Program-made: the position numbers and the translations under genes
Shown here: piece after piece, positions 1 through 8,557 of the stretch
Layout: each line of letters starts with the position of its first letter
Position numbering within the stretch: position 1 is the stretch's first letter
Notes under the pieces: generated by a model
What the model was told of the DNA's origin: nothing
The model's input: only the letters and a program-made list of their open reading frames with translations
The model's database searches: none
Source of the DNA: Xanthomonas sp. Leaf148
Lineage (GTDB): Bacteria; Pseudomonadota; Gammaproteobacteria; Xanthomonadales; Xanthomonadaceae
Assembly: GCF_001423585.1 (NCBI RefSeq)
Contig: NZ_LMOP01000001.1
Span: 620,001 to 684,000, forward strand
Direction of reading: 5' to 3'
DNA: 64,000 nucleotides

Positions 1-509
1 TCGACCGGCTTCTGCGAGGCATCGGAGGGGAAGAACAGCACGCCGACCTGTTCGGCCAGGGTCTTGAGCTGCTCGATCGCGGCCGGGCGATAAACGTCGG
101 CCGAGACCACCATGACCTTTTTCTTGCGCTTTTCCTTCAAGTGCTTGGCGAGCTTGCCGACCGTGGTGGTCTTGCCCGCACCCTGCAGGCCCGCCATCAG
201 GATGATGGCCGGCGCCGGCACGTTGAGGTTGAGGTCGGCAGCGGCGGCACCCATCACGGCGGTGAGCTCGTCACGCACGATCTTGATCAGCGCCTGGCCC
301 GGGGTCAGCGACTTGAGCACTTCCTGGCCGACCGCACGCACCTTGATGCGCTCGATCAGCGCCTGCACCACCGGCAATGCGACGTCGGCTTCGAGCAGTG
401 CGATGCGCACTTCACGGGTGGCTTCGCGGATGTTTTCCTCGGTCAGGCGGCCGCGTCCGCGCAGGCGCTCCATGGTGCCGGAGAGACGTTGGGTTAGGGA
501 CTCGAACAT
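1..509 (-). CDS. ffh: Signal recognition particle GTPase Ffh, N-terminal part (cut by window edge)
   Basis: GTPase of the bacterial signal recognition particle; it binds 4.5S RNA and signal sequences and delivers ribosomes to FtsY at the inner membrane. The protein starts MFESLTQRLSGTMERLRGRG, the typical N-domain start, and about 169 residues are present. The N-domain is followed by the G1 loop GLQGAGKTTTVGKLAKHL and the conserved SADVYRPAAIEQL segment. The rest of the G domain and the methionine-rich M domain lie outside the window. The start is the ATG at 507-509. The neighbour at 848 is ypjD, transcribed divergently, the same pairing as in Escherichia coli. Identification is secure; only completeness cannot be judged. 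Confidence 0.97.
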   Translation of the reverse strand, partial: MFESLTQRLSGTMERLRGRGRLTEENIREATREVRIALLEADVALPVVQALIERIKVRAVGQEVLKSLTPGQALIKIVRDELTAVMGAAAADLNLNVPAPAIILMAGLQGAGKTTTVGKLAKHLKEKRKKKVMVVSADVYRPAAIEQLKTLAEQVGVLFFPSDASQKPV

Positions 510-847
510 GCGCAAAGGACCGCGTAAGGGGAAACGGGCACCGATTATAGCGGCACAGGCCAACCGACCGCCCCGCCGCCCGCCCAGCGAAGCCAGACCA
601 GGAAGAAGTCGCCCCAACACTCGGCAATGTGCAGAGCCAACCCGCGCGCCAGCGCAGCCAGCGCCAGGAACGGCAGCTGCAGCGCCGACCGGCAAGTCTC
701 CCTTACCCGCTCGTGCGCCGGCCCACCTGGCCAGCCCACCTCCAGCCCCGCAGCTCGCAACCCTGCTTTCCCGATTCCCGATTCCCGATTCCCGATTCCC
801 GATTCACCAATCCCGACTCCCCGCCGCCAATATGCGAAACTTCCACG
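510..847. other. ffh-ypjD intergenic region
   Basis: Divergent promoter region of 338 bases between ffh and ypjD. The only distinctive content is the CCCGATT heptamer array at 768-822. I see no gene and no clear sigma-70 promoter. Confidence 0.5.
768..822. repeat. Tandem heptamer array, CCCGATT x5 plus degenerate units
   Basis: Five perfect tandem copies of CCCGATT run from 770 to 804, followed by degenerate copies (CACCAAT, CCCGACT). The same heptamer, in either orientation (GGGAATC/GATTCCC), recurs in other intergenic regions of this window near 27209, 28871, 29057, 47101, 55183 and 55300. The array ends about 25 bases upstream of the ypjD start, so it lies in or near its leader. Confidence 0.9.
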
Positions 848-1639
848 ATGACAATCGTTCTCATCGCGTTCGCCTTGTATCTGCTGGCCGCGGCGCTGCT
901 CACCCAGGCGGTGCTGCGCGATGGCAACCAGGCCCCTGCGCGCTGGCTGGCACCGGCACTTGCCGCCGTTGCATTGCACGCCGGGTATCACGTGCTGGTG
1001 GCGTTCCGCACAGCAGGCGGGCCGGACATGCATTTCTTTGCGGCGCTGTCGCTGTGTGGCCTTGGCATGGCCGCGCTAACGGCGGTGTTCGGCGGCCGCG
1101 GGCGGATGGCGGCGGTGGGCGTCGTGGTGTTTCCGCTGTCGGCGATCCTGCTGGCCAGTTATCACGCCTACGGCCACGAACCGAGCGCGGACCTGGGCTG
1201 GCGGCTGGAGTTGCACGCCTGGATGGCTTTGCTGGCCTACGCCACCCTGGGCATCGCCGCGCTGCTGGCGATCATGCTGTGGCTGCAGGAGCGTGCGCTG
1301 CGGCGGCGCGACTTCCACACCTGGCTACGTGCGCTACCGCCGTTGACCGAGCTGGAAACCTTGTTGTTCCGCACGATCACGGTCGGCTTCGTGTTGCTGA
1401 GCCTGACCCTACTGACCGGGCTGCTGTTCGTGCAGGACTTCCTGGCGCAGAGGCTGTTGCACAAGACCGTGCTCAGCATCCTGTCGTGGATCGTGTTCGG
1501 CGCGCTATTGATCGGCCGCTGGCGCAATGGCTGGCGCGGCAGCAAGGCGGTGCATTGGACGCTGACAGCGATGGCGCTGCTGGTGCTGTCGTTCTTCGGC
1601 AGCAAGTTCGTGATCGAGCTGGTGCTGGGGCCGCGTTGA
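848..1639 (+). CDS. ypjD: YpjD/CcsA-like cytochrome c assembly membrane protein
   Basis: A 263-residue polytopic inner-membrane protein of the CcsA/CcmC-like (CytC_asm) superfamily, closest in size and layout to E. coli YpjD. About eight hydrophobic segments are visible, starting at residue 1 (MTIVLIAFALYLLAAALLTQ). The family hallmark is the C-terminal part with 'TVGFVLLSLTLLTG', 'HKTVLSILSWIVFGALL' and the terminal 'SFFGSKFVIELVL'. The position next to divergent ffh matches the E. coli arrangement. The exact function of YpjD is not established; a role in haem or cytochrome c handling is inferred from the superfamily. I chose the ATG at 848 because earlier in-frame starts would add translated heptamer repeat, which looks non-coding. 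Confidence 0.85.
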   Translation: MTIVLIAFALYLLAAALLTQAVLRDGNQAPARWLAPALAAVALHAGYHVLVAFRTAGGPDMHFFAALSLCGLGMAALTAVFGGRGRMAAVGVVVFPLSAILLASYHAYGHEPSADLGWRLELHAWMALLAYATLGIAALLAIMLWLQERALRRRDFHTWLRALPPLTELETLLFRTITVGFVLLSLTLLTGLLFVQDFLAQRLLHKTVLSILSWIVFGALLIGRWRNGWRGSKAVHWTLTAMALLVLSFFGSKFVIELVLGPR

Positions 1640-2021
1640 TGGCGGTGGGCGTGCAACGGTCTCGCACGTCATCAGGGCGGGACGCACGCCGAAGGTGTTA
1701 CGACGTGGGTCACTGCACGTTGGTGCCAACGAAGTAAACATCGGGCGTCTGCGCTAATACGCGGGCGATGCGCTTCAGAGCGCAGGCTAGGAATTGCCTT
1801 GCCACTGCGGCGTTTATCAACCGTCAGGCTGACCTGACTGCTGTGTGGATCGGCGTGCAGTGTGCGCCTGCCGATGTCGCCGCGTCGCTTGCGCCCAGCT
1901 GCGTCGCTTGCGCCCAGCTCACGAGCGCACTCCATGCTTGCGCGGTGACCAGACGCAGCAACGCCTGTTTCCAGCAGCGGCCGCGCAGCTCCATCGCCTC
2001 CCATTGCCCTGACGCCGCCCC
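1640..2021. other. Intergenic region with a 19-bp tandem duplication
   Basis: 382 bases between the convergent 3' ends of ypjD and galM. No gene or clear hairpin terminator is seen. It contains two adjacent perfect copies of a 19-bp unit (GCGTCGCTTGCGCCCAGCT) at 1882-1900 and 1901-1919. Confidence 0.6.
1882..1919. repeat. 19-bp perfect tandem repeat, two copies
   Basis: GCGTCGCTTGCGCCCAGCT occurs twice head to tail (1882-1900, 1901-1919) in the gene-free stretch downstream of galM. It looks like a simple replication-slippage duplication and could serve as a variable-number locus. No role is evident. Confidence 0.9.
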
Positions 2022-3071
2022 TCACGCATCCAGCGCCGCACTGACCACATCCCACGGCTGGTCCGGGCCGGGGCTGGCGAAGCGATAGACGATGCGGCGG
2101 CGGTAGGTCTCGCCAGGGCGCAGGATCGTGGAGGGGAAGTTGGCCTGGTTGGGCGCGTCCGGGTAGTCCTGCGGCTCCAGGCAGACACCGCGGCCCAGGC
2201 CGGGATGATGGGTGTCCAGATGCTGCCCTTCGTAGAGCTGCACTGCCGGCGCGTCGCTGCTGATGCGCAGCGCCACGCCACTGTGCGGCGAGTACAGTTC
2301 GGCCACGCTGTCTGCACCGTCTGCCAGCACTAGACACTGGTCGTAGCCCTTGCCGAGCACCACCTGCGGATGCGCAGAGTCGATGCGGTCGGCCAGCGCG
2401 GCAGGCGCGCGGAAATCGAAGGGTGTGCCCGCGACCGAGACGATCTCGCCGGTCGGGATCGACTCGGCATCCACCGGCAGATAGCGGTCGGCAGGCACCC
2501 GCAACACCTGTGAAGCCGCACGCGTCTGCGGGTCGCCCGACAGATTGAAGTACGGGTGATGGGTCAGGTTTAACGGCGTGGCGGCATCGCAATGCGCTTC
2601 GAAGTCCAGCTGCAGGCTGCGCTCGTGCAGCGCCAGACGCGCACGCACCTGCAGATTGCCGGGGTAGCCTTCTTCGCCATCGGGCGAGTCGTAACCCAGC
2701 AGCACCTGATCCGAGGTCTGCTCCAGCACGCTCCACACGCGCCGACCGAACCCGCGCAAGCCGCCATGCAGCTGGTTGCGCCCTTCGTTGGCCGCAAGCA
2801 CGTGCGTCACCCCATCCAGGGTGTAGCGCGCACCGGCGATGCGGTTGCCGAAGCGGCCCACCAGGATATTGAGGCTGTCGCCATCGGCCGCGTAGGCAGG
2901 CAGGTCCGGCAAGGCCAGCAGCAGCGGCACCACGCCGTGCGCGGTGGTCAGCCGCAGCGCGTGCAGAATGCCGCCATACGTCAGCACCTCGGCCTCCAGC
3001 CCGGCATCGCTGCGCAGGGTAAGCGCGTGGACCTCGACACCGTCTGGCAACTGCCCGAACACTCGCTGCAT
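2022..3071 (-). CDS. galM: Aldose 1-epimerase (mutarotase) GalM
   Basis: Interconverts the alpha and beta anomers of aldoses, feeding released sugars into catabolism; 349 residues, normal for the family, with no obvious signal peptide. Family landmarks are the catalytic histidine in 'LTHHPYFNLSG' (around residue 173), the substrate loop 'GYDQCLVL', and the catalytic-base glutamate region 'GVCLEPQDYPDAPNQ' (around residue 295). Usually the middle motif is D-H-x-F-like, so the Gln-Cys variant is slightly divergent. The ATG at 3069-3071 was chosen because longer in-frame forms add low-complexity, Arg/Ala-rich residues. It is divergent from the secreted GH51 arabinofuranosidase at 3314, suggesting shared use in arabinose or galactose-type sugar metabolism. 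Confidence 0.9.
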   Translation of the reverse strand: MQRVFGQLPDGVEVHALTLRSDAGLEAEVLTYGGILHALRLTTAHGVVPLLLALPDLPAYAADGDSLNILVGRFGNRIAGARYTLDGVTHVLAANEGRNQLHGGLRGFGRRVWSVLEQTSDQVLLGYDSPDGEEGYPGNLQVRARLALHERSLQLDFEAHCDAATPLNLTHHPYFNLSGDPQTRAASQVLRVPADRYLPVDAESIPTGEIVSVAGTPFDFRAPAALADRIDSAHPQVVLGKGYDQCLVLADGADSVAELYSPHSGVALRISSDAPAVQLYEGQHLDTHHPGLGRGVCLEPQDYPDAPNQANFPSTILRPGETYRRRIVYRFASPGPDQPWDVVSAALDA

Positions 3072-3313
3072 GAATCGCCCCGCCACTGATGGAAGCTGGC
3101 GAGCATAGCGGTGTCGCGCATCTGCCGACCATGCCCTTGCGCACATCTCCACGTGCGGCACGCGCAGCCTCAGATCGGTGTCCGCGGCCGTGCTCGCCTG
3201 CGGCGCTCGCGCTGCAGCACGACAACCGGCCGCGCCACGCACTACGCTAGGCCAGCGCCGCTCCTACGGCAGCGCGTGACCAACCCGACGACCAACACAG
3301 GAGCGCCCAGCCG

Positions 3314-4897
3314 ATGCAGTGGATTTCCCTCACGTTGCGGACTTCATGCAAACGGCTGGCGCAGACCGTCGTTGCAGCCGCCATGGCGACCGCCGTCTGC
3401 AGCGTGTCGGCGGCCGAGGTCAAGGTGACCGGGACGCTGCGTGCGGACCAACCGGGCGCGCAGGTCTCGCGGCAGCTCTTTGGTCAGTTTGCAGAGCATC
3501 TGGGTACGGGCATCTACGGCGGCGTGTGGGTGGGCGAAGACTCCCCGATTGCCAATACGCGCGGATATCGTAACGACGTGCTCGCCGCGTTGAAGGCGAT
3601 TGCGGTGCCGAACATCCGCTGGCCGGGCGGCTGCTTTGCCGACGAATACCATTGGCGCGATGGCGTGGGTAACCCGGCCAAACGCCCGATCCGCGTCAAT
3701 ACGCATTGGGGTGGCGTGGAAGAATCGAACCGGTTCGGCACCCACGAGTTCATGGACTTCACCGAACTGCTCGGCACCCAGGCCTATATCGCCGGCAACG
3801 TGGGCAATGCGGCGCCGGACGAGATTGCGCAGTGGACCGAATACATGACCGCACCCACACGCTCCAGCCTGGCCAACGAGCGCCGCGCCAACGGCCGCGA
3901 TGCGCCATGGAAGGTGCCCTACTTCGGCGTGGGCAACGAGCTGTGGGGATGCGGCGGCAATATGCGGGTGGAATACGCGGCAGACGTCTATCGGCGCTAC
4001 CAGACCTTCGTCAAGGCACCGGCCAATCAACCGCTGCTCAAGATCGCGCCTGGCCCCAATAACGACGACTACCACTGGACCGAGGTGATGATGCGCGAGG
4101 CCGGCACGCTGATGGACGGCCTGAGCCTGCATTACTACACCGTGCCCGGCGGCTGGCCGCCGCGTGCCTCATCGACCGACTTCGACGAGCGCGCCTGGAT
4201 CGATACGCTGTCGCGCACGCTGGTGATGGACGAGCTGATCACCAAGCACAGCGCGATCATGGACAAGTACGACCCGGGCAAGAAAATCGCGCTGGTGGTC
4301 GACGAATGGGGCACTTGGTACGCAGGTCTGCCCGATGCGAATCCGGGATTTCTGCACCAACAAAACAGCCTGCGCGATGCGCTGGTTGCGTCGCTGAACA
4401 TCGATATCTTCAGCACGCATGCCGAGCGCGTGCGCATGGCTAACATCGCGCAGATGGTCAACGTGTTGCAGGCGATGATCCTCACTGATGGCGACAAGAT
4501 GGTACTGACGCCCACCTACCACGTGTTTGCGCTGTACAAGCCCTACCAGGACGCCACGCACCTGCCGCTGCAGCTGCAGACACCGGAGTACCGCCACGGC
4601 GACGCGCATGTGCCGGCGGTGCATGGCTCGGCAGTCAAGGCGAAGGATGGGCATGTGTATGTCGCGCTGACCAACCTGGATGCCACTGCCGCGGCAAGCG
4701 TCAGCGTAGACGTGCAAGGGCTGTCTGCACGCCGAGTCGACGGGAGGATTCTGACCGCGCCGGCGATCACTGCCCACAACACTTTTGCGCAGCCGCGTGT
4801 CGTCGAACCGAAGCCATTCAACGGCGCCCGTTTGCAAGCGAAAGTGTTGACGGTAGCGCTGCCTGCGCACTCGGTGGTGATGCTCGAGCTGCAGTAA
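3314..4897 (+). CDS. Secreted GH51 alpha-L-arabinofuranosidase
   Basis: Removes alpha-L-arabinofuranosyl side chains from plant arabinan or arabinoxylan. It has 527 residues. The N-terminus is basic and hydrophobic (TVVAAAMATAVCSVSAAE), a Sec signal peptide with likely cleavage near residue 35, so the enzyme is periplasmic or extracellular, unlike many cytoplasmic GH51 enzymes. The catalytic (beta/alpha)8 barrel shows 'IRWPGGCFADEYHWRDG', the acid/base glutamate in 'GVGNELWGCGG' (about residue 209) and the nucleophile glutamate in 'ALVVDEWGTWY' (about residue 331), then the GH51 C-terminal beta domain. An AGGAG box lies about 11 bases before the ATG. The divergent galM is a plausible functional partner. 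Family assignment is firm; substrate is inferred. Confidence 0.95.
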   Translation: MQWISLTLRTSCKRLAQTVVAAAMATAVCSVSAAEVKVTGTLRADQPGAQVSRQLFGQFAEHLGTGIYGGVWVGEDSPIANTRGYRNDVLAALKAIAVPNIRWPGGCFADEYHWRDGVGNPAKRPIRVNTHWGGVEESNRFGTHEFMDFTELLGTQAYIAGNVGNAAPDEIAQWTEYMTAPTRSSLANERRANGRDAPWKVPYFGVGNELWGCGGNMRVEYAADVYRRYQTFVKAPANQPLLKIAPGPNNDDYHWTEVMMREAGTLMDGLSLHYYTVPGGWPPRASSTDFDERAWIDTLSRTLVMDELITKHSAIMDKYDPGKKIALVVDEWGTWYAGLPDANPGFLHQQNSLRDALVASLNIDIFSTHAERVRMANIAQMVNVLQAMILTDGDKMVLTPTYHVFALYKPYQDATHLPLQLQTPEYRHGDAHVPAVHGSAVKAKDGHVYVALTNLDATAAASVSVDVQGLSARRVDGRILTAPAITAHNTFAQPRVVEPKPFNGARLQAKVLTVALPAHSVVMLELQ

Positions 4898-5078
4898 GCC
4901 AGCTATCGCGGGGTTATCGCTTCAAGAGCGCGCAACAAAACGATTGCGCGACCACCACACAGGCCAGGCCGTTGCTGGAAATCAGCATGTCACGTGTGCA
5001 GGTCAGGGTGCGTGCGCTACTCACACTCGCGTGGCCGGTCGCTGCGCTTGATTGGCCGATCTAGACCGATGTAGACGC

Positions 5079-6026
5079 CTATATCGGTAGCGAATCCGGC
5101 TCAGCAACGCGCCACTCTGTCGGCAAGCGTTCCAGCAAGTGCGCCATGAAAGCGCGCACTTTCGGAGTGAAGTCACGGCGGTCGGCCACGCAAAGAAACA
5201 GACGCAATGGCTCGACGGCGGCCTGCGTTGCGTCACTGCCATCTGGCACAAACAACGCTTGCAGTTGACCGCGCTGCAGGTAGGGCTGCACCACGAAGGC
5301 GGCCAGGCGGGTGATGCCGCCGCCAGCGACGGCCATGGTGGCAAGCGCGTCGACATCGTCGCTGACCATCGCCTGGCCAAGTTGCGGCTGAAACCGCACG
5401 CCGTCGCGCACGAAGTTCCAACGCAAAAAGCGCCCGTCCACCGGGTAGCGCAGCAATAGACAGTCGTGATATTTGAGCTCGTCCGGGTGCTTGGGGGTGC
5501 CGCAGCGGGCCAGATACTCGGGCGCCGCGCATACCACGAACGGCACATCCGCAATGGGCCGTGCCACTAGGCCATCTTCCAGCTGCGCTTCGATACGCAA
5601 ACTGACATCCACGCTCTCCTGCGCGTGCTGCACCACTCGGTCGGTGCACAGCAGTTCGATCTCCAACTGCGGATATTGCTGACGCAGCGCAGGCAGCATC
5701 GGTGCGAGCACATGGCGTGCGAACGCGGCGGTGCTGGCCACACGCAATCTTCCCGCCAGCGCCTGCTGCGGGCCGGCTACCAGTTGCCGCGCACGCTCCA
5801 GGTCGCGCTCCAGTTGCCGCACCTGTTCGAAATACAGCGCACCGCGTTCGGTCAACGCCAGGCTGCGGGTGGTCCGGTGCAGCAAGCGCACGCCCAGATG
5901 CTGCTCGAGCCGCGCGATGTTCTGGCTGACTGCGGCGGCGCTGACGCCCAGCAATTTGGCTCCACCGGCAATGCTGCCGGCATCCACGGTGCAGACGAAA
6001 CTGCGAATCGACTGAAGAATATTCAT
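5079..6026 (-). CDS. LysR-family transcriptional regulator
   Basis: Transcription factor of 315 residues, the usual LysR length. The N-terminal winged helix-turn-helix is clear: 'GAKLLGVSAAAVSQNIARLE' (residues ~23-42) followed by 'GVRLLHRTTRSLALTERG'. The C-terminal ligand-binding domain covers about residues 90-300. The 'LLHRTTRSL' type places it in the CrgA/DsdC-like group. It is divergent from the small membrane protein at 6160, and an inverted repeat between them (6054-6070) is a candidate operator. LysR proteins normally repress themselves and control the divergent neighbour; that relationship is inferred here. The inducer cannot be predicted. Confidence 0.93.
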   Translation of the reverse strand: MNILQSIRSFVCTVDAGSIAGGAKLLGVSAAAVSQNIARLEQHLGVRLLHRTTRSLALTERGALYFEQVRQLERDLERARQLVAGPQQALAGRLRVASTAAFARHVLAPMLPALRQQYPQLEIELLCTDRVVQHAQESVDVSLRIEAQLEDGLVARPIADVPFVVCAAPEYLARCGTPKHPDELKYHDCLLLRYPVDGRFLRWNFVRDGVRFQPQLGQAMVSDDVDALATMAVAGGGITRLAAFVVQPYLQRGQLQALFVPDGSDATQAAVEPLRLFLCVADRRDFTPKVRAFMAHLLERLPTEWRVAEPDSLPI

Positions 6027-6053
6027 TAGTGGAGCAAGTATTCCCGAGCGATT

Positions 6054-6074
6054 CGTAAGATTCTCTTACGTAAG
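6054..6074. promoter_or_regulatory. Candidate LysR operator (CGTAAG-N5-CTTACG)
   Basis: An inverted repeat, CGTAAG (6054-6059), five bases, CTTACG (6065-6070), overlaps a second palindrome CTTACGTAAG (6065-6074). It sits 28 bases upstream of the LysR gene start and about 86 bases upstream of the divergent DUF2798 gene, the expected place for a LysR binding site. No binding evidence exists in the sequence itself. Confidence 0.45.
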
Positions 6075-6159
6075 CCGCAAGGTTACGCGATCTACCCGAG
6101 CTGCGACGCTCGCCCTAGAGTTGCGCCATGCCGCTGGTTCGCGGCAAGCGAGGCCCCCT

Positions 6160-6435
6160 ATGTCGTCATCCCCACCCTCCTCCGCACTGGCGCGCTCACG
6201 TTGGAAGCTCGGCGTACGCGCCACACCGTTCGTGTTTGCGTTTTACATGGCCGCGATCATGGCGTTGCTGATGTGCGTCGTGATCACCGGCGCCAATACC
6301 GGGCTGACGCCGGGATTCGGATGGCGCGTGCTGGATGCCTACCGCATTGCGATGCCCACCGCGTTTTGCTGCGTGCTGGTGGTGCGGCCGCTGGTAAGCC
6401 GCCTGGTTGCTTGGACCGTGCATGCGGGTCAGTGA
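6160..6435 (+). CDS. DUF2798 small membrane protein
   Basis: A 91-residue protein with two predicted membrane helices: 'TPFVFAFYMAAIMALLMCVV' (about residues 22-41) and a segment beginning 'IAMPTAFCCVLVVRPLV' (about 62-78). The combination matches the DUF2798 family, whose function is unknown. I chose the ATG at 6160, preceded by an AGG-containing leader; a TTG at 6121 would add 13 residues that lack family character. Divergence from a LysR regulator is a recurring arrangement for this family and suggests that the regulator controls it. Confidence 0.8.
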   Translation: MSSSPPSSALARSRWKLGVRATPFVFAFYMAAIMALLMCVVITGANTGLTPGFGWRVLDAYRIAMPTAFCCVLVVRPLVSRLVAWTVHAGQ

Positions 6436-6806
6436 CGAACGCAGGCACGTGCAACGCTGGTGATCGACGGGCGCTTGCAGCATGGCCGTGCCTGCGCGCG
6501 TACGGCGTAGATGGCACCGCCATGCTGCAAGCGCTTCCATGCGTCCTCGACACATTTGAGGTGTGACTGGCTCGCGCATGCCAGCAGCTGCGCGGCAGTG
6601 AAATACTCCGAGCATGTGCGATCGCATCAGGCTGCTGCCGCGCAACATGCGGCAGCCGACGTTTGCGACCGTCGTCATACCAATGATTGATTATTCCGGA
6701 ATGAACACCACGGAACGGAAACACGCCGAACAATTGCTTTGACTCTGAACCAGGCGCTGCGCAGCGTCGTTTCTCCACGGACCCGGGTCCATCATTGGAG
6801 AGGCGC
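6436..6806. other. Leader region upstream of the GH16 gene
   Basis: 371 bases between the DUF2798 gene and the GH16 gene, both on the plus strand. No gene was recognised. An AT-richer stretch (6678-6700, with ATTGATTATT) stands out from the GC-rich surroundings and may contain promoter elements, but I cannot define -35 and -10 boxes. A GGAGAGG ribosome binding site ends the region. Confidence 0.4.
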
Positions 6807-8156
6807 ATGAGCGTCGTACGCAGCGTCACCATGCAGTTCGCTGTTTTGCTGGGCATCGCACTGGCCCCCTGCACGCAAGCGCAGACCCTGGTGTGGGAAG
6901 ACAACTTCAACGGTCCATCGATCGACGGCACCAAGTGGACGTACGACGTCGGCAACGGGTGTCAGATCAGCTTGTGCGGCTGGGGCAATGGCGAGATGCA
7001 GTACTACACCAGTCGCCCCGACAACGCGCGCATCGAAAACGGCCGGCTGGTGATCGAAGCGCGCCGCGAAGCGTTTGGCGGCATGCCCTTCACCTCGGCA
7101 CGACTCAAGACCGAAGGCCGCATGCATTTCACCTACGGCACGCTCGAAGCGCGCATCAAGACGCCGGTGGTCGGCAATGGGCTGTGGCCGGCGTACTGGA
7201 TGCTGGGCACCATCGGCGTGTGGCCCGGGCGTGGCGAAATCGATCTGATGGAAGCCGGCATGGCTGCGGCGATCGCCAACGGCACCGCTAATCGCCGTAT
7301 CGGTGCGGCCGTGCATTGGGACTACAACGGCGCGCAGGCCGACTACGACACCAGCTACACCAGCCCGGTGAATCTGCACACCGATTTCCATGTGTACCGC
7401 ATGACCTGGGACCCGCAGTTCATCCGCATCTCGATCGACGGGCAGCAGTATTTCGAATTTGCGATTTCCAATATCGAAGGTGCCTCGTTGCACGAGTTCC
7501 ATCAGCAGCAGTATCTGCTGCTCAATCTGGCGGTGGGTGGCACCTACACCGGAGTGACCTCACCGGCCGCGGTGACCGCGCCGCTGCCGGGCAAGATGGA
7601 GATCGATTACATACGTCTGTATCAAAACCCCGGTTCGCAATTGTATGTGGGCAGCCAACACGCCATGCCGGCCGGACGCTTTGGTGTGTTCACCGACCAG
7701 GCCGATACCAGCGCGCGATTGACCTTCGGCCAGGATGCCGAACTGTATCTCTGGAACAACCTCACACCGATCGCGCAGGCGCCGTTCGAAGGGGCCAATG
7801 TCATGGCGTATCGCGCCAACGCGGGGGCCTGGTATGGACTGGGAATCCAGAGCGATTACCGCAATCTGGCTGCCTACGCAGGCGGCGCGCTGAAGCTGCA
7901 GGTAAAGACCACCACCGCATCGACATTCAAGATCGGCATCAACACCAGCTTCGGCGACAGCTGGGTGGATTTTGCGGCCGGCGGCAACCAGTACGGCCTG
8001 GTGCGCGATGGCGCCTGGCACGAAGTGAGCATTCCGTTCAGTGCCTTCTACGACCTGGATTTGCAGGCGGTCAAACAGCCTTTCATGCTGGTGGCCGATC
8101 CGCCGGGCGCGCCGGTGGAGATCGCCATCGACAAGGTCTACTACCAGAGCCGTTGA
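6807..8156 (+). CDS. Secreted GH16 beta-glucanase (laminarinase-like) with C-terminal carbohydrate-binding-like domain
   Basis: Endo-acting glycoside hydrolase of family 16, probably cleaving beta-1,3 or mixed-linkage glucans. It has 449 residues: a signal peptide ending near 'LGIALAPCTQAQ', a GH16 domain (about 25-275), and a C-terminal beta-sandwich (about 280-449). The catalytic motif ExDxxE is present as 'GEIDLMEAG' (nucleophile about residue 144, acid/base about 149), with the typical flanks 'GNGLWPAYWMLG' and 'YLLLNLAVGG'. The C-terminal domain resembles the ExoP-type galactose-binding-like fold of beta-glucosidases; this is a weaker match. GGAGAGG at 6797-6803 supports the ATG at 6807 over the TTG at 6795. 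The substrate is inferred from family only. Confidence 0.92.
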   Translation: MSVVRSVTMQFAVLLGIALAPCTQAQTLVWEDNFNGPSIDGTKWTYDVGNGCQISLCGWGNGEMQYYTSRPDNARIENGRLVIEARREAFGGMPFTSARLKTEGRMHFTYGTLEARIKTPVVGNGLWPAYWMLGTIGVWPGRGEIDLMEAGMAAAIANGTANRRIGAAVHWDYNGAQADYDTSYTSPVNLHTDFHVYRMTWDPQFIRISIDGQQYFEFAISNIEGASLHEFHQQQYLLLNLAVGGTYTGVTSPAAVTAPLPGKMEIDYIRLYQNPGSQLYVGSQHAMPAGRFGVFTDQADTSARLTFGQDAELYLWNNLTPIAQAPFEGANVMAYRANAGAWYGLGIQSDYRNLAAYAGGALKLQVKTTTASTFKIGINTSFGDSWVDFAAGGNQYGLVRDGAWHEVSIPFSAFYDLDLQAVKQPFMLVADPPGAPVEIAIDKVYYQSR

Positions 8157-8188
8157 CGCCGCAGCGGATGCAGACCTGCGGCCAGCGC

Positions 8189-8557
8189 TCAGGCGTTGGC
8201 CGCAACGCCCTTCAACATGTCGATAAGCTGACGCAGGCGATAAGGCTTGGGCAGGAAGTCGACCCCAGCTGGCAGCGGCGGCAGCTGCGCTTTCGCAAAC
8301 CCCGAGGCCAAGATGACGCGCGCCTGCGGCAACAGCTGCGCCACCTGCTCGCTCAATTCGATCCCCGACATGCCGTTGGGCATGCGGATATCGCTGAACA
8401 CCACGTCGTAAGGGCCGCTGTCGCGCAGCATGCGCAAGGCGTCATGGGCATCATCGGCGGTGTCGACGGTGATGCCTGCATCGCGCAATGCCTCGCCGAT
8501 CAACTCGCGGAGTTCTTCTTGATCTTCCACCATCAACAGACGCAGGGGTTCAGTCAT
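8189..8557 (-). CDS. Single-domain response regulator (CheY-like)
   Basis: A 122-residue stand-alone receiver domain with no output domain. Conserved positions are the acidic pocket 'MVEDQEEL', the phosphoacceptor aspartate in 'VVFSDIRMPNGMSG', and the lysine in 'FLPKPYRL'. Its start overlaps the last 8 bases of the upstream kinase gene, so the two are translationally coupled and are almost certainly a cognate pair. A stand-alone receiver would act through protein-protein contact or as a phosphate sink. Assignment is secure; its target is unknown. Confidence 0.93.
   Translation of the reverse strand: MTEPLRLLMVEDQEELRELIGEALRDAGITVDTADDAHDALRMLRDSGPYDVVFSDIRMPNGMSGIELSEQVAQLLPQARVILASGFAKAQLPPLPAGVDFLPKPYRLRQLIDMLKGVAANA

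Noticed and set aside
768..822. CRISPR array
   Set aside because: Units are 7 bp without spacers and no cas gene is nearby; it is a tandem microsatellite.
112..1737. A 541-codon fusion frame through ffh, the spacer and ypjD
   Set aside because: Its translation matches none of the families; ffh and ypjD are both well defined in other frames.
3072..3313. A PIP box (TTCGB-N15-TTCGB) or LacI operator before the GH51 gene
   Set aside because: I could not find a convincing match by eye; a systematic pattern search of the window would be needed.
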